A DNA stretch of 64,000 nucleotides from Blepharisma japonicum (GCA_949751835.1 CATKHK010000068.1:62001-126000); one strand, 5' to 3'. Shown: positions 11,972 to 22,822, numbered from the stretch's first letter. Numbers and translations are program-made. Notes: generated by a model not told the origin, from the letters alone.

Positions 11972-12779
11972 TTTACACAGAAGAATTTCAATAATACCTT
12001 TTAATTATAAATTGTTGGGTATTTTATAAATTTATTATCTAAATTTGTTTTAAGGCTGATCATTTGAATAGAATTATGTATATAAAGGTTGGAAGCATCT
12101 ATTAATTTCAAACAGTATCTATTAATGCTGCAGCTTCATTTAAAAGGCTCAGATATTTTTACTATTATTTTTATAATGCTTTAAAACTGTTAGTACAAAT
12201 AGTCCTGCTGCTATTTATGAGTTTAAGGTTTACATTTTAATTTGGCTTTGAGTAGCTACAGATTAAAGCTTTAATATTTAACAGTTATTCTTCTATTTAT
12301 AAATTACTCAGAGACTTATATTATCTAAAAAAAATATTTTTAAAGACTACCCTCTTAAAATTTATTTTTCAATAAATACTAATTCAATATTTATCTGAAG
12401 GATATGTGAATTTCCACTTCTAGCTGACAGTAGTAATAAGACTTTAGTCATCACACGATGCCAAATGACACAGAGGCAGCTCATTTTTGAGACGTCGAAG
12501 ATGGCAGAATCATTTCCAAGTGTGGCTTGACATAACGAAGCAGATTGTTTTCATAGGTCTGTGAATCTAAACATGCAAAAGCAGTAGCTATTTATGTATC
12601 AGCAGCCCGAAGTTATTCAATATAATTATGTTAAGTTAAGATTCAATAGCTTTTATATTACATTCTTAATAATATTTAATATATGATACTCATAACTTTA
12701 TTTTCATTATTGATATTATCCAATACTCAATAAAAATAAGTAAAATTCAAATAGAATTTTCCATCTGATAAGTTATAAA
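11972..12779. other. Intergenic, AT-rich with a higher-GC island
   Basis: No conserved gene is recognised in these 800 bp. Positions about 12430-12620 are clearly less AT-rich than the flanks. They hold short open peptides on both strands and a GACTTTAGTC / GTCAT...ATGAC pairing. See findings. Confidence 0.5.
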
Positions 12780-13391
12780 ATGTCAAAGATACAAAGAAAA
12801 GACTAGTAAGCTCTATTTAGCGACTATTTATTCAAACTCGTGCTTGTAGGAGACTCAGGTGTAGGTAAATCTTGTTTATTACTGCGTTTTGCTGATGACA
12901 CATTTTCAACAAGCTACATCAGCACAATTGGAGTAGATTTCAGATTCAAAACACTTTCAGTAGATAATACAATTGTCAAGCTTCAAATATGAGACACAGC
13001 CGGACAGGAAAGATTCAGAACAATAACAAGTGCTTATTATCGAGGTGCTGACGCTATAATGGTTGTCTTCGATAAAACTAATAGAGAAAGTTTTGATCAT
13101 GTCAAAGACTGGCTTGACGAAATCAACAGATATTCAGAAGGCTCTGTTCGTCTTCTATTAGGCAATAAATTCGATCGACAAGATAGTATTCAAGTAAGCG
13201 AAGACATGGGCAAACGATTTGCAGAAGCCCATGGCATGAAATATTTGGAGACCAGTGCTCTCAGCTCACATCAAGTCCATGACGCATTTTTACTTGCTAC
13301 TAAAGATCTTATAGGGAAAAAGTCAAAAAATGTGACGAAAGGAAAAAGACTTGACGACCTGAAAAACAAGAAAAAATCTAAATGCTGTTAA
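12780..13391 (+). CDS. Rab1/Rab8-like small GTPase
   Basis: ATG at 12780; a 15-nt intron at 12806-12820 interrupts codon 9 and restores [19 protein letters not shown]. The 198-residue reconstruction has P-loop GDSGVGKS, effector loop [12 protein letters not shown]-type segment ([12 protein letters not shown]), switch [12 protein letters not shown] with its Trp encoded by TGA, guanine motif GNKFD and ETSAL. It ends in KSKCC, a double-cysteine geranylgeranylation signal. Length and motifs match Rab1/Rab8, regulators of ER-Golgi or post-Golgi vesicle traffic. Converges with the Myb gene, 15 bp between stops. Confidence 0.95.
12806..12820 (+). other. 15-nt intron (Rab gene)
   Basis: GTAAGCTCTATTTAG. 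Retention would place TAG in frame immediately; removal gives the canonical Rab N-terminus. Confidence 0.95.
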
Positions 13392-13406
13392 TAGAAAACT
13401 CAATTA

Positions 13407-14540
13407 TTATAAGAATTTTGTAATATAACCAATTGAGTTATTTATTGAAGAATCTGTGAGAGCTCATGTCTGGGCTCCTCAACAGTCTCGGAAGGTGTAT
13501 TTATCATCCGAATTACTTGAGTCTATTAATGGACATCTGCTTAACTTCTTAAGTAGTGTCTTTTCCCATGCTTGCAAATTGCTTTCACTGTTGACAGTTG
13601 GGTTTAAATTTTTCCCAAATTTTTCTTTTATTTTACATTTCAACTCATTTCTTGTCAGATTTCCATAGGTGCTTAATGCCCAAATTATGTGTTCATTCAT
13701 TGAATTATTTGTTATTTTTGTGTTTTTTGTGCCATTTTTCAAGGAATAAAACCCAGAAATTTTTTTGAAGCTGGTGCACAGTATTTGTTTGACGCTTCTT
13801 TTCCATCTGCACTCTTTCTGATCCCCATTTGTGTCGCTAGATAAATAGCCGCTGTATATTTTTTCAATTGTTTGGATGATTTCTTCTTTTGTTCCAATGT
13901 TGTTTGGAAGAGCTTTTAATGCTTGATTAATCATGTGGTTTATTGTTGGTTTTGTTGATTTTACACGTTTTGTAGATTCTGTTTTATGATGAAGTCCATG
14001 CTTCATAAGCTGGGCAGCTTTTGTTCTTAAGCTGCACATGCTTCTCCCCATTTGAAAAGCCAATTGATTTCAGGCCTCATTTGGGATTTTTGAGTTAGGA
14101 TATGAGTTATTGATAAAATTAAATAATTGCTCTTCTTCAGTTTTCGTCCAGGGCTGCCGTTTGCGGGCATCTGAAGTTACAGAAGAACTATCAGAGTCTT
14201 CAAATAGTTTATCAATATTGAAATTATCAGGATCATCGACCAATGAAGGAAGGTCCATTTTTTCCATGAAGCTTCGCTTGCGAGGTGTTGGCTGAGGTTT
14301 AAAAAGTTTATCTAAGTTCATAGGCTCTTCATTGGTAAATAAATTTTCGCCTGGATCTATTGGTGCGAGAGTAACCCATCCATCTAGAACTGCTGATGAG
14401 TGCTTTTGGAATAGGACTGAAGGATTGTTCTGAGTCCATTGACGATTTAGAGTCATCCACTCTGGCTCAATCTGCATTTCTAAGTCCTCTTCTGGCATTG
14501 TGAAATCATAGTTTTCAGAAAAATCGTAATCCATGTCCAT
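13407..14540 (-). CDS. Myb/SANT protein with tandem winged-helix-like modules
   Basis: A 377-residue protein joining two frames through TGA codons at 14067 and in the C-terminal tail (CWGAQTW). The first ~110 residues are acidic (MDMDYDFSENYDFTMPEEDL). A Myb/SANT-type helix-turn-helix follows at about residues 125-180: PWTKTEEEQLFNFI, then AWNQLAFQMGRSMCSLRTK, with its second Trp encoded by TGA. Two further repeats follow, each with the pattern I-x2-AL, GT/NLT-x-EEI/ELK, W-K-x2-VKQIL/TLLKKL, looking like linker-histone- or HARE-type winged helices. Acidic region plus Myb plus winged helices suggests a DNA-binding transcription or chromatin factor. The winged-helix call is inference from pattern only. 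Confidence 0.7.
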
Positions 14541-15120
14541 TGTTATTATATGCTATCAGTCAATATTTATATAAGAAGCCATATAAAATCAATATTTTCA
14601 AAGTAAAAAATTCTTTGGATTAATAAGAATTTTGGAAATACAAGCAAGCTTCTAATGTTTATATGTTTTTAAAGTAAATATACCTGACAGAAAATGGATT
14701 TAAAAATAATTTAAGCACAAAGAGTATCAGGGTACTTTGCATTTTCTTTATTAATTTTCCAAAAATTTATTCTAGAACCATTTCTAAAGTTCAATAAAAA
14801 TTTTCATTATTATGAGATCATTTAACTTTTTTTCTAAGTCGAAGCATTTGGTTCTCTACTATTGCAAGACTCCATTTTCAAAAAGATAAGCCTTGACTTT
14901 ATTATCAGAAGACATAATTTCATTTTAAAATCATTAGCTATGCTATTCCACAAGACATCATGGTGTGTATGAACTCACCTCCATAAGACTTTGATAAAAT
15001 TTCTATTATAATAACTAATAACCTATTGCAAAATTAAGTCTAATAATATTAATACGCATAGGACAGAATATTTGAAGGCCTATACCATTTAATTTTTACA
15101 TATTCTAAGCATAAAATAGA
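14541..15120. other. Intergenic, nothing recognised
   Basis: About 580 bp of AT-rich DNA upstream of the Myb gene and downstream of the first O-methyltransferase. Stops occur in all frames and no clear structured element is visible. Confidence 0.6.
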
Positions 15121-15867
15121 TTATTTTTTAGTGATCATGAAGATTCCATCTCCAAATGGTAATGCAATACTCTTGACTCTATCATCCCTAGCAATTCTTT
15201 CATTCAATTGCCTTACACCTACTGTATCCACATCATTCTGAGTTTCATCTGCAACTAAATTTACATAAGACACATTATCTACTAAAATCAATCCTCCTTT
15301 TCTCATTAAGGGGAGCAGATTTTCATAATAATGGAAGTAATTCTTCTTATCCGCATCAAGATATGCAAAATCGAAAGTATTTTCATGTCCTTCTCTCCTA
15401 AACTTTGCTAAGGTGTCAAGTGCAGGAGCAATAAAAAGATCAATTTTATGGTCAATACCTGCCACCTTCCAATATTTTTTGGCTATTGATGTAAACTCCT
15501 CACTTATATCTAGAGCAAAGATTTTCCCATCATCTGGTAGTCCTAAAGCAGTACAAAGCGATGAAAAGCCTGTGAAAACTCCTAGTTCGATGCATTTTTT
15601 AGCATTCATAGATTGAACAAGATTCTCCATGAAATCTCCTTGGATTCTATCTGTCGACATATCTCAGTCATCTGGAAATACTCTTCTTGTCTCGGCCAGC
15701 AACTCTTCTTTGATTTCGTTATTCCTGATACCAATTCTATGTATGTAGTCCAATGATTTCTGATTTAGATGTGTTTTCAATGGGATGCTTCCTGAAAACC
15801 TTGAAATTCCTTTAAAAATAATGCTTCGCCTTGCACAAGAAATTAAGTTGTACATATTAAATAACAA
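15121..15867 (-). CDS. Caffeoyl-CoA O-methyltransferase-family enzyme, copy 1
   Basis: A 248-residue protein from ATG 15867 to TAA 15121; one TGA (15661) is Trp in PDDWDMSTD. The N-terminal ~30 residues are basic and hydroxylated (YNLISCARRSIIFKGISRFS) and look like a mitochondrial presequence. The SAM-binding motif is CIELGVFTGFSSLCTA, followed by FALDISEEF and the FDFAYLDADKKNYFHYYE acidic metal motif, then GGLILVDN. The Asp/Lys/Asn set of the cation-dependent PF01596 family is intact. Family members methylate catechol-type oxygens using SAM and Mg2+. Its neighbour at 16561 is a clear paralogue, so this pair arose by tandem duplication. Confidence 0.9.
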
Positions 15868-16560
15868 ATTAATTAGTCCACCATTTTTTAAATATTACTT
15901 ATGTGTGTAAATTTTTTTCGCTTTTTAATTTTTCCATATAATCCAAAATATAAAAATTATACAGATTTTAGCAAGAATTAAAATTGTTTTTTATCTTTAT
16001 TCGATTTCTCTATAACTCATTAAATAATCTAAATTATAGTTCTATTTATTTTTAATGATTAAAATTATGCCCAATGAGCTGGTATCAAAGCATGCTTTAA
16101 AAATTAATTTAGAAACTTTAAGCAGCAATGTATTTTATTTTCTTGCACTATAAAAGCAATTATTTTATAATTTAAATCAGCTTTTAGAGGTTTTAGATAA
16201 TATACTTACTTATTTAATTTTATTATAATGGCGATTTGACTATCGTTATATGAAGAAACTCATAAACACATGAAATGGCTTTAAAAACGGATCACTTTAT
16301 TTTTCATATTGCAAATTCTATAGTTTTAATTTAATCCAAAGTCTATATTGCCAATATTGTCAGATCTAGTACTAAGCATTTAAGAATTATTTAAAAGATT
16401 GTGAAAGTACTTATAATTAGTAATTTTATTTATGAAATTTATTCATTCTATTAATTGTTAAGGAATTTTGATTTTTAATTAAATTTCAAAAATTAAATTT
16501 ATTGAAATTTCCATAAATAAAAAAAGTTAGAAGGAGATAATGTCTTAATAAAGCTAATTA
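15868..16560. other. Spacer between tandem paralogues, nothing recognised
   Basis: About 690 bp, strongly AT-rich, no open frame and no visible repeat of gene sequence. Confidence 0.6.
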
Positions 16561-17295
16561 TTATTTTTTAGATACCACAAAGATTCCATCAGCAAAAGGT
16601 AAAGCAATACTTTTAACTCTTTCATCTCTAGTAACTCTTTCATTTAAAAGCCTTATACACTTCACGCCCTCGTCGGTATTCGTTTCGTCTACAACTCTAT
16701 TGTGAAAGATGATATTATCTATTAAAATCAGGCCTCCTTTTCTCATCAAGGGTATCATATTTTCATAGTAATTCAAATAATTTTCTTTATCAGCATCAAG
16801 AAAAGCAAAATCAAAGGAATTTTCATGTCCTTCTCTCCTAAGTTTAAGTAAATTATCTAAGGCTGGGCCAATTTTTAGATCAATTTTATGAGAAACTCCT
16901 GCTCTTTCCCAATATTTTCTTGCAATTGATGTAAATTCGTTACTTATATCTAAAGCAATTATTTTTCCATCGTCAGGAAGTCCTAATGCTGCACAAAGTG
17001 ATGAAAATCCTGTAAATACTCCTACCTCAAGGCATTTTTTAGCATTAAGAGACTGGATAAGGATTTCTATTAAATCTCCTTCTATTCTATCAGTTGACAT
17101 TACTGAAATCTCTGGGTATAATGTTTTTGTTTCATTTAGAAGATCTTCTTTAATTGGTGAGTTTCTTATTCCGACGTTATAAACATAGCCAAATGATTTA
17201 TCGCTTATATGAGTTTTTACTGGAGCAGTGCTTGTATATCTTGAAATGGTGCTAAAAATATTTATCCTTCTGATGACTGAGGAGAGTCTGTTCAT
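16561..17295 (-). CDS. Caffeoyl-CoA O-methyltransferase-family enzyme, copy 2
   Basis: A 244-residue protein with no in-frame TGA. It starts MNRLSSVIRRINIFSTISRY, again a basic Ser/Arg leader of mitochondrial type. The catalytic body matches copy 1 almost position by position: CLEVGVFTGFSSLCAA, IALDISNEF, FDFAFLDADKENYLNYYE, GGLILIDN and IALPFADGIF. Differences are scattered, as expected of an old duplicate under selection rather than a pseudogene. The region after the metal site (FHNRVVDETNTDEGVKCI) differs most and may set substrate choice. Confidence 0.9.
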   Translation of the reverse strand: MNRLSSVIRRINIFSTISRYTSTAPVKTHISDKSFGYVYNVGIRNSPIKEDLLNETKTLYPEISVMSTDRIEGDLIEILIQSLNAKKCLEVGVFTGFSSLCAALGLPDDGKIIALDISNEFTSIARKYWERAGVSHKIDLKIGPALDNLLKLRREGHENSFDFAFLDADKENYLNYYENMIPLMRKGGLILIDNIIFHNRVVDETNTDEGVKCIRLLNERVTRDERVKSIALPFADGIFVVSKK

Positions 17296-18065
17296 TTTAA
17301 TGGATTAATATGGCTATTTAATTTGTTTCTCCTGAATTATGCTGAAAATATGAAAAAAGCTCTTTTCATTATTTAATTAATATTAGATTTAAAAGCCATA
17401 TAAAATGCAAAATAAATTGAATTTCCTTTTTTGTTTAGATAATGAGGCTGTTGATATATATTATATAAATTTAATTTGGCTGTTAGATTTTTCTTGGAAT
17501 CTACTCAGTAATATATTTTTAAAAATTCAATACTGTTTAGAGTTCATCAATATAACAAGGTTTTGTTAAAATCTCCTTGAATCTGTAAGTTGGCATATCA
17601 ACATTATATATTCCAATGATATCTAAGATATAGACGTTCTCACTGGAACTGTGATTGGAAATCTCAAAAAATTGTTTCTTCTAAATGTGACAGCAATAAT
17701 CTATATATTTTTATTGTTATAATGATGAAACCAACGAGTTTTACTAAAAAGCAGCATTATCATAATTAATGATAAAATCAATGGACATCACGACAATGTT
17801 TTAATTTTAATTTTCACTTTTAATCTGATTAAATATTTAAAATCTTTTAGAGTTGTTAATAGAGCATTTGATGAACTCTTCATCTCTAAATTAAGATTTT
17901 TATCATTCTAAAATTCCAAAACCGTTTTAAACTATAGATATTTTAATAATAAATTAGTATAAAATTAAAACAATTACTCCGATTTACTTAAAACAATCAT
18001 TCCTAAATGCCTGAGAAAAACATTTTAATATTAACCCTATATATGAATTTAAAACCGAATAAAAT
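17296..18065. other. Intergenic, nothing recognised
   Basis: About 770 bp of AT-rich DNA between the second O-methyltransferase start and the ankyrin gene end; only short frames, no obvious RNA gene. Confidence 0.6.
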
Positions 18066-18761
18066 TTATTTCTTTTTACCTTTCTTTCCTTTTCCCTTCT
18101 TTCCTTTACCCTTTTTCCCTTTTTTGTCTGATTTTTTATCAGGATCAAAACCAAGTACAGCTCTCACAAAAATTCTGTGTTCCATGACTTCTTCAGGCTT
18201 CATTGTAATTGGAGGCGGCAATTCTGCAATTAGTTCTTTTACATCATTTATTTTAGCATAATAGCTTGGATTACAGCCCATAACATCTCTAATATTAGGG
18301 TCTGCACCTTGCGAAATCAGCATTCTCGTAATTTCAACGTTTCTTTGTCTTACTGCTACATGTAAAGCTGTATGCCCCAGCTTATTTCTGAAATTTAGGT
18401 CACTTCCAGCCCTAATAAGCATTTCAACAATTTCCCTATTCCCTTTTTCACAAGCTTTGTGTATAGGCAAATAATATCCGACATCCAAATGTGTTGGAAT
18501 ATTTGGGTTCGCTCCATAATTTAGTAAAATTCTTACAAGGTTAATGTTTTCCAGCTCAGTAACAACATGAAGTGAGGTCATCCCATTGATATCTTGATCA
18601 TTAGGTGTAACTTCTCGATTTTGGAGCATCCTCAATATCTCTTCTGTATGTTGGTATTTTAAATGGTAAAACAGCAGATCGGTCCCAATAGTTTTTGTTC
18701 GTAAAGACTGCATATTTAATAGTGAATTCAATTTTAAATAGAAGAATTTTAAAACAGCCAT
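18066..18761 (-). CDS. Ankyrin-repeat protein with Lys/Gly tail
   Basis: 231 residues from ATG 18761 (a second Met at 18713, MQSLRTK, is an alternative start). Four to five ankyrin repeats occupy about residues 25-185, with consensus pieces GMTSLHVVTELENINLVRIL, LPIHKACEKGNREIVEML, GHTALHVAVRQRNVEITRML and GADPNIRD. A linker (PPPITMKPEEVMEHRIFVRA) leads to a tail of KKGKGKKG repeats. Ankyrin domains bind other proteins. Lys/Gly tails of this kind are common in protist axonemal and other cytoskeletal proteins, so a structural or ciliary role is possible but only inferred. Confidence 0.85.
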   Translation of the reverse strand: MAVLKFFYLKLNSLLNMQSLRTKTIGTDLLFYHLKYQHTEEILRMLQNREVTPNDQDINGMTSLHVVTELENINLVRILLNYGANPNIPTHLDVGYYLPIHKACEKGNREIVEMLIRAGSDLNFRNKLGHTALHVAVRQRNVEITRMLISQGADPNIRDVMGCNPSYYAKINDVKELIAELPPPITMKPEEVMEHRIFVRAVLGFDPDKKSDKKGKKGKGKKGKGKKGKKK

Positions 18762-18840
18762 TTTTATAAAGTAAAATTGATCTTAAATAACGGCTTTGAT
18801 ATAAAAAACATTTATAGGGTATCAATATTTTGGTTTAAAA

Positions 18841-19059
18841 TTAAGTTTTTCTTCTTCCTGTAATTACTTTATGAATTGCTAAGTTTTGCTGTTTATTAAC
18901 ATCATCCATATGCTCTCTAATTCTCTTCATTTCTCTTTTCAGCTCGTCTAGCCTCTTTGAATTATGATCGCGATATTTTTTGACTTTATCGAGTTTTATT
19001 TTGAGCTTAATAAAAGAATCCATCTCATCTTCAAGTTTATTCGGGCTTAGGTCTTCCAT
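18841..19059 (-). CDS. Small coiled-coil protein, 72 aa
   Basis: The start MEDLSPNKLEDEMDSF at 19059 is chosen over a Met nine codons upstream because the intervening residues are hydrophobic and unlike the rest. Nearly the whole protein is a charged amphipathic helix with heptad spacing (DELKREMKRIREHMDDV), ending GRRKT before TAA. I do not recognise the family. Same strand as the ankyrin gene, 79 bp upstream of it. Confidence 0.55.
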   Translation of the reverse strand: MEDLSPNKLEDEMDSFIKLKIKLDKVKKYRDHNSKRLDELKREMKRIREHMDDVNKQQNLAIHKVITGRRKT

Positions 19060-19552
19060 TTTAGCTTTATTAATTAACAAAATCACTTAATAGAACTATA
19101 AATATTTTTGTTATTGAAAATTAATACAATCTTGCTTTATTTGGAGCTAAATATTTGATCATGTAATAAAAAATTGATAATTTTTCAAACAATATTTTTG
19201 TGATTTATATATAAAGACTTTATGATTTATTGATAAAGTTGCTAATAAAATATGTAGTTTAATTAAATAAATTGCTATAATTCTATTTCATTATAAACTA
19301 CAAACAACGATTGATTTTAGAAAAATTGTAAGTCCTATTTTTGACTGGCTTAAATACTGATAATTTTCTAAATAATAATCATCCACAAGTATAGAATTTT
19401 TCGAAAATACTATTGAAGTTACAATTTTATATATCTTCCCCAAATATCAACTCAAAAATGCTTTTCTACTTGTCCTTCTACTTTATTTTATTCTCTGCTT
19501 CATAATATGGTGTCCTATGCCAAATTTCACTAGCCACCTCGACAGATAAAAT
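19060..19552. other. Intergenic between divergent genes, nothing recognised
   Basis: About 490 bp, AT-rich. It should contain promoters for the small coiled-coil gene and the transporter; no motif stands out. Confidence 0.5.
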
Positions 19553-20845
19553 ATGGCTGTTATCCTCCTTTCAATCTATTTCCTTTATTTCTGGGCGTGC
19601 TCTTTATATTCCATCATCGCTCCTTTTTTCCCAACAGAAGCCAAGGCCAAAGGGATGGGGGAAGACCAGATCGGGTATCTTTTCAGTCTCTACGCAATCC
19701 TGGCGATACTATTTTCCCCAATTTCAGGAAAAATCATGATGTGTGTAGGAAGAAAAAATTTCCTTTTCATAGGCTGCATAATAGAAACAGTAGGTATCCT
19801 TCTTTTTGCCTTTGTAACTAATTTTGATGGCGACACCTTTGTATTCCTCAGCTTTGCGGCAAGAATTTTGCAAGGGATGGGAGGGTCAGCGCTGACTGTC
19901 ACTTTGTTTGCGCTAATCGCTAATATGTACCCTGAGGACATTGAAGCGAAGCTCGGGTGGATGGAGACAATGGGAGGTGTAGGTCTTATTCTTGGGCCAC
20001 TTATTGGAGGTGGGTTTTACAGTCTTGTAGGATATACATTGACTTTTGTTATTTATACCGTTATTCTGGCTGCTCTTACTGTTGTTACATTTTTGGTTTT
20101 GCCAACCCCAAATCCTAAAAATGACACTGAAAAAGAATCCCGAAGACTCAGCTTATTAAAGCTTGCATTTAATGGGAAAGTTTTTCCTACACTCCTTGTG
20201 GTCATGTTTGGAATGGCTGGACCTTCTTATCTTGAGCCTGTGCTTTCTAATCATTTGAAAGACAATTTTGATTTATCAATTGAGATGATATCTGTAGTTT
20301 TTGCTTTACCTGTAATTGGGTATACGACTGCAGTGAAAGGGCAGACAATGCTACCAAAATCTTTTGATAGAAGAATTGTATTGACTGTTGGACTTTTCAT
20401 TGAAGGGGTTGCATTTTTCTTAGTAGGGCCATCATTTGGACTCCCAAGCGATATTTATTTAGTAATTGCTGGGTTAATTTTGATAGGATTAGGAGGTGCA
20501 TGGGCGTATTTGCCATCACTTCCTTATATGATTGATGCAGCTGCTAAAGATATGAAAATAGATGACCGAGAACATTTGTCTGACTGCTTGTCTACAGTAA
20601 TGGGGACTTTCCACTATGTAGGAGAAGCCTTAGGGCCAATATCTGCAGGACTGTTTACAGAGTATATAGGATTTAATGAAGGTGTTACAATTTTTGGAGG
20701 AGCTGTGCTAATATATACAGTTATCTTTGGATTGCTGACCAAAGCACTTGTGAATATTTTCAAATGCAAATGCAATAGGAAGAGCAAGAAAACGGGTGAT
20801 AACGATCTTAAGAAAAAACTGATAGATGGAGATAATAAAAATTAA
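19553..20845 (+). CDS. MFS transporter, SLC18B1-like (vesicular polyamine/amine type)
   Basis: 430 residues, no TGA codon, twelve predicted membrane spans. The first span is followed by IIAPFFPTEAKAKGMGEDQI and GKIMMCVGRKNFLF, the MFS loop 2-3 signature region. GLILGPLIGGGFYSLVGY is the motif C-like G-x8-G-x3-GP sequence of drug/H+ antiporter-type MFS proteins. The pattern PFFPxEAxxKG with motif C resembles SLC18B1, which loads polyamines into vesicles by proton exchange. The tail is lysine-rich. TAA upstream of ATG 19553 fixes the start. Its stop lies 7 bp from that of the convergent monooxygenase gene. Confidence 0.88.
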   Translation: MAVILLSIYFLYFWACSLYSIIAPFFPTEAKAKGMGEDQIGYLFSLYAILAILFSPISGKIMMCVGRKNFLFIGCIIETVGILLFAFVTNFDGDTFVFLSFAARILQGMGGSALTVTLFALIANMYPEDIEAKLGWMETMGGVGLILGPLIGGGFYSLVGYTLTFVIYTVILAALTVVTFLVLPTPNPKNDTEKESRRLSLLKLAFNGKVFPTLLVVMFGMAGPSYLEPVLSNHLKDNFDLSIEMISVVFALPVIGYTTAVKGQTMLPKSFDRRIVLTVGLFIEGVAFFLVGPSFGLPSDIYLVIAGLILIGLGGAWAYLPSLPYMIDAAAKDMKIDDREHLSDCLSTVMGTFHYVGEALGPISAGLFTEYIGFNEGVTIFGGAVLIYTVIFGLLTKALVNIFKCKCNRKSKKTGDNDLKKKLIDGDNKN

Positions 20846-20852
20846 GTTACAA

Positions 20853-22364
20853 TTAGGAAATAGAATAAATATAGCCATCTGGTCTGATTATATAGGAATT
20901 ATCATTGTAAGACGGAATATTGTAAGTTTCATAAGGAAAATTGTTCGGCTGATTTTTACTTGTGAGCTGGAGAAATGTAGGCTTTTTATTTTCTTTTCAT
21001 AGCAAACCTAGCAATTTTCTTATTTTAACTTCTGATTCTTTATCTGTTATATCAATATTTGGCGAAAGATCTCCTCCATTATCAAAAAATCCTGATTTAT
21101 AAGACATTTCAATATCTCCTTTTGGATTAATCAAGCATAACAAATTTCTTTCATCTGCTAAATGATACCTTGCTTTATTTTTATCAAATAAAAATCTCTG
21201 CCCAATTTTCGAAGCAAAATTAAATAAATTATCCCCAAATGGTAAGTAATCAGCTGCTTTTTTATAATTTTCTACCCCACTAATCTCTAATCCTGAAGCC
21301 TCAGCAATTTTCATTAATTTTACAAAATTTTCACTTGCGATTTTTAAAATTTCTCTGACAAAATTTTGCCTTTCTTCCCCATAAGTTTCTAATAATTTTT
21401 CGTAAGAAAATTTCCAGCATAAATTATGGGCATCTTTTATGCCAGAATTTAGCCCAAATCCTCCAGCCATAGGCATCTGATGTGCCGAATCACCTACAAG
21501 AAATACTCTTTTATTGGAAAAAGTGTTGGCTAAGCTTGAACTCATTTTATAGTTTCATGTTGATTTTATTACAATATCTTTAAGAGAAGTTCCAGACATC
21601 CTAATGATCATTTCTTTAATTTCTTTTTCACTGTAAAATTGAGGCCCTTTCCCAAATATAGGCAAGTGGATATTGAATTCTCCATCATCAGGGTCATGCA
21701 TAACAATAGATGCAGCATCATAAGGACTCAGCACAAAATATACCATTGCTGAAGATCTTTTAGCTAGTTTTCCTAATTCTTTTGAAAAGAAATGAATATT
21801 AATAAAGTCTTGCCATGATCCAAATCCTGCCATTTTTACATCTAAAAGATTTCTCACTGTGCTGAACTGTCCATCAGCTGCTATTAAATAATCACATTCA
21901 TAGGAATCTCCTTGGCTTGTCCTTATTTTTACCCCATTTTCAGATTGAGATAATTCAGTTAATTCTTTATTAAAAATCACCGATGATGTTGATGGTAAAT
22001 TTTCGTGTAAAATTTTAGTCAATTTGTGGAGAGGTAAATGCGCAACTTCCATATCAGATAATTTTGAATTTTTCCGATAATTATCAGTCGAGAAATGATC
22101 ATGCCGCCTATAAGTTTCTCCTAAAATTTCTGAGCAATAATTAATATGTCGTCAATATTTAATTTCTGGCATTTTTGAATAAATTAAATGAGAAATCCCT
22201 ATATCTCGAAAAATTTCCATAGTCCTAGAATGGAGAAAATGAGCACTTGGATGCTGGCTTAAAATTTTTTGTTTTTCAAGAATAACGTTTTCTATTCCTG
22301 ATAGACCTAACAGATGGGAACAAGTAAGTCCAATAGGGCCTGCTCCTATTATAAGGATCTTCAT
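20853..22364 (-). CDS. FAD-dependent aromatic-ring monooxygenase (PheA/TfdB family)
   Basis: A 503-residue protein that looks like three fragments under the standard code; TGA codons at about 22149, 21552 and 20994 are Trp. The N-terminus is the dinucleotide-binding fold IIGAGPIGLTCSHLLGLSG. The middle has the DG motif LIAADGQFSTVRNLL, and the third FAD motif is GDSAHQMPMAGGFGLNSGIKDAHNLCWK in two parts (GDSAHQMP and GLNSGIKDAHNL). PF01494 enzymes hydroxylate phenols or related rings using NAD(P)H and O2. A pigment-forming role is an attractive thought for Blepharisma but nothing in the sequence shows it. Divergent from the parvulin gene with 46 bp between starts. Confidence 0.88.
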
Positions 22365-22410
22365 TATTATTTTTGATAAGAGAAGTTCTGAATGAAATAT
22401 ATTATTAAAT

Positions 22411-22752
22411 ATGGAAAGCCGCGTTAGAGCTTCTCACATTCTTTTAAAGCACACAGGATCCAGAAATCCTAATGACTCCTATAGAAAACGCCCTGTTACT
22501 CGTTCCTTCGAAGAAGCAAAAGCTGGGATTGAGCGCGTTCAAAAGCGTCTGGCCGCTGGAGAAAGATTCGATGCAATTGCAAGAGAGCTCAGTGAGTGTG
22601 GAAGTGCAGCAAATGGTGGAGATCTTGGATTTTTCACTAGAGGACAAATGCAAAAACCATTTGAAGATGCCTCTTTCGCATTGCAGCCTGGTCAGATGTC
22701 TGGACCAGTGGTTTCTGATTCTGGGATTCATATAATTTTAAGAACAGCTTAA
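22411..22752 (+). CDS. PIN1: Pin1-type parvulin peptidyl-prolyl isomerase, no WW domain
   Basis: 113 residues that are a single parvulin domain. RASHILLKHTGSRNP opens it; KRPVTRSFEEA carries the basic loop that reads phosphate in Pin1; LSECGSAANGGDLGFFTRGQ and QKPFEDASFALQPGQMSGPV are near-identical to eukaryotic Pin1; GIHIILRTA ends it. Pin1 isomerises pSer/pThr-Pro bonds, for example in the RNA polymerase II tail. The N-terminal WW domain of animal and yeast Pin1 is absent, as in plant Pin1. The frame begins at the only suitable Met. Confidence 0.93.
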   Translation: MESRVRASHILLKHTGSRNPNDSYRKRPVTRSFEEAKAGIERVQKRLAAGERFDAIARELSECGSAANGGDLGFFTRGQMQKPFEDASFALQPGQMSGPVVSDSGIHIILRTA

Positions 22753-22822
22753 ATTCTTTCTTATATTTTTTGTTTACTTATAAAAAACAATTGAGAAATT
22801 CATTGATTATTTATGTGTCAAG

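Larger units (their letters stand above)
15121..17295 (-). repeat. Tandem gene duplication (two O-methyltransferases)
   Basis: Two same-strand genes of 248 and 244 codons share the leader type, all family motifs and most residues, separated by a 693-bp non-coding spacer. Confidence 0.85.
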
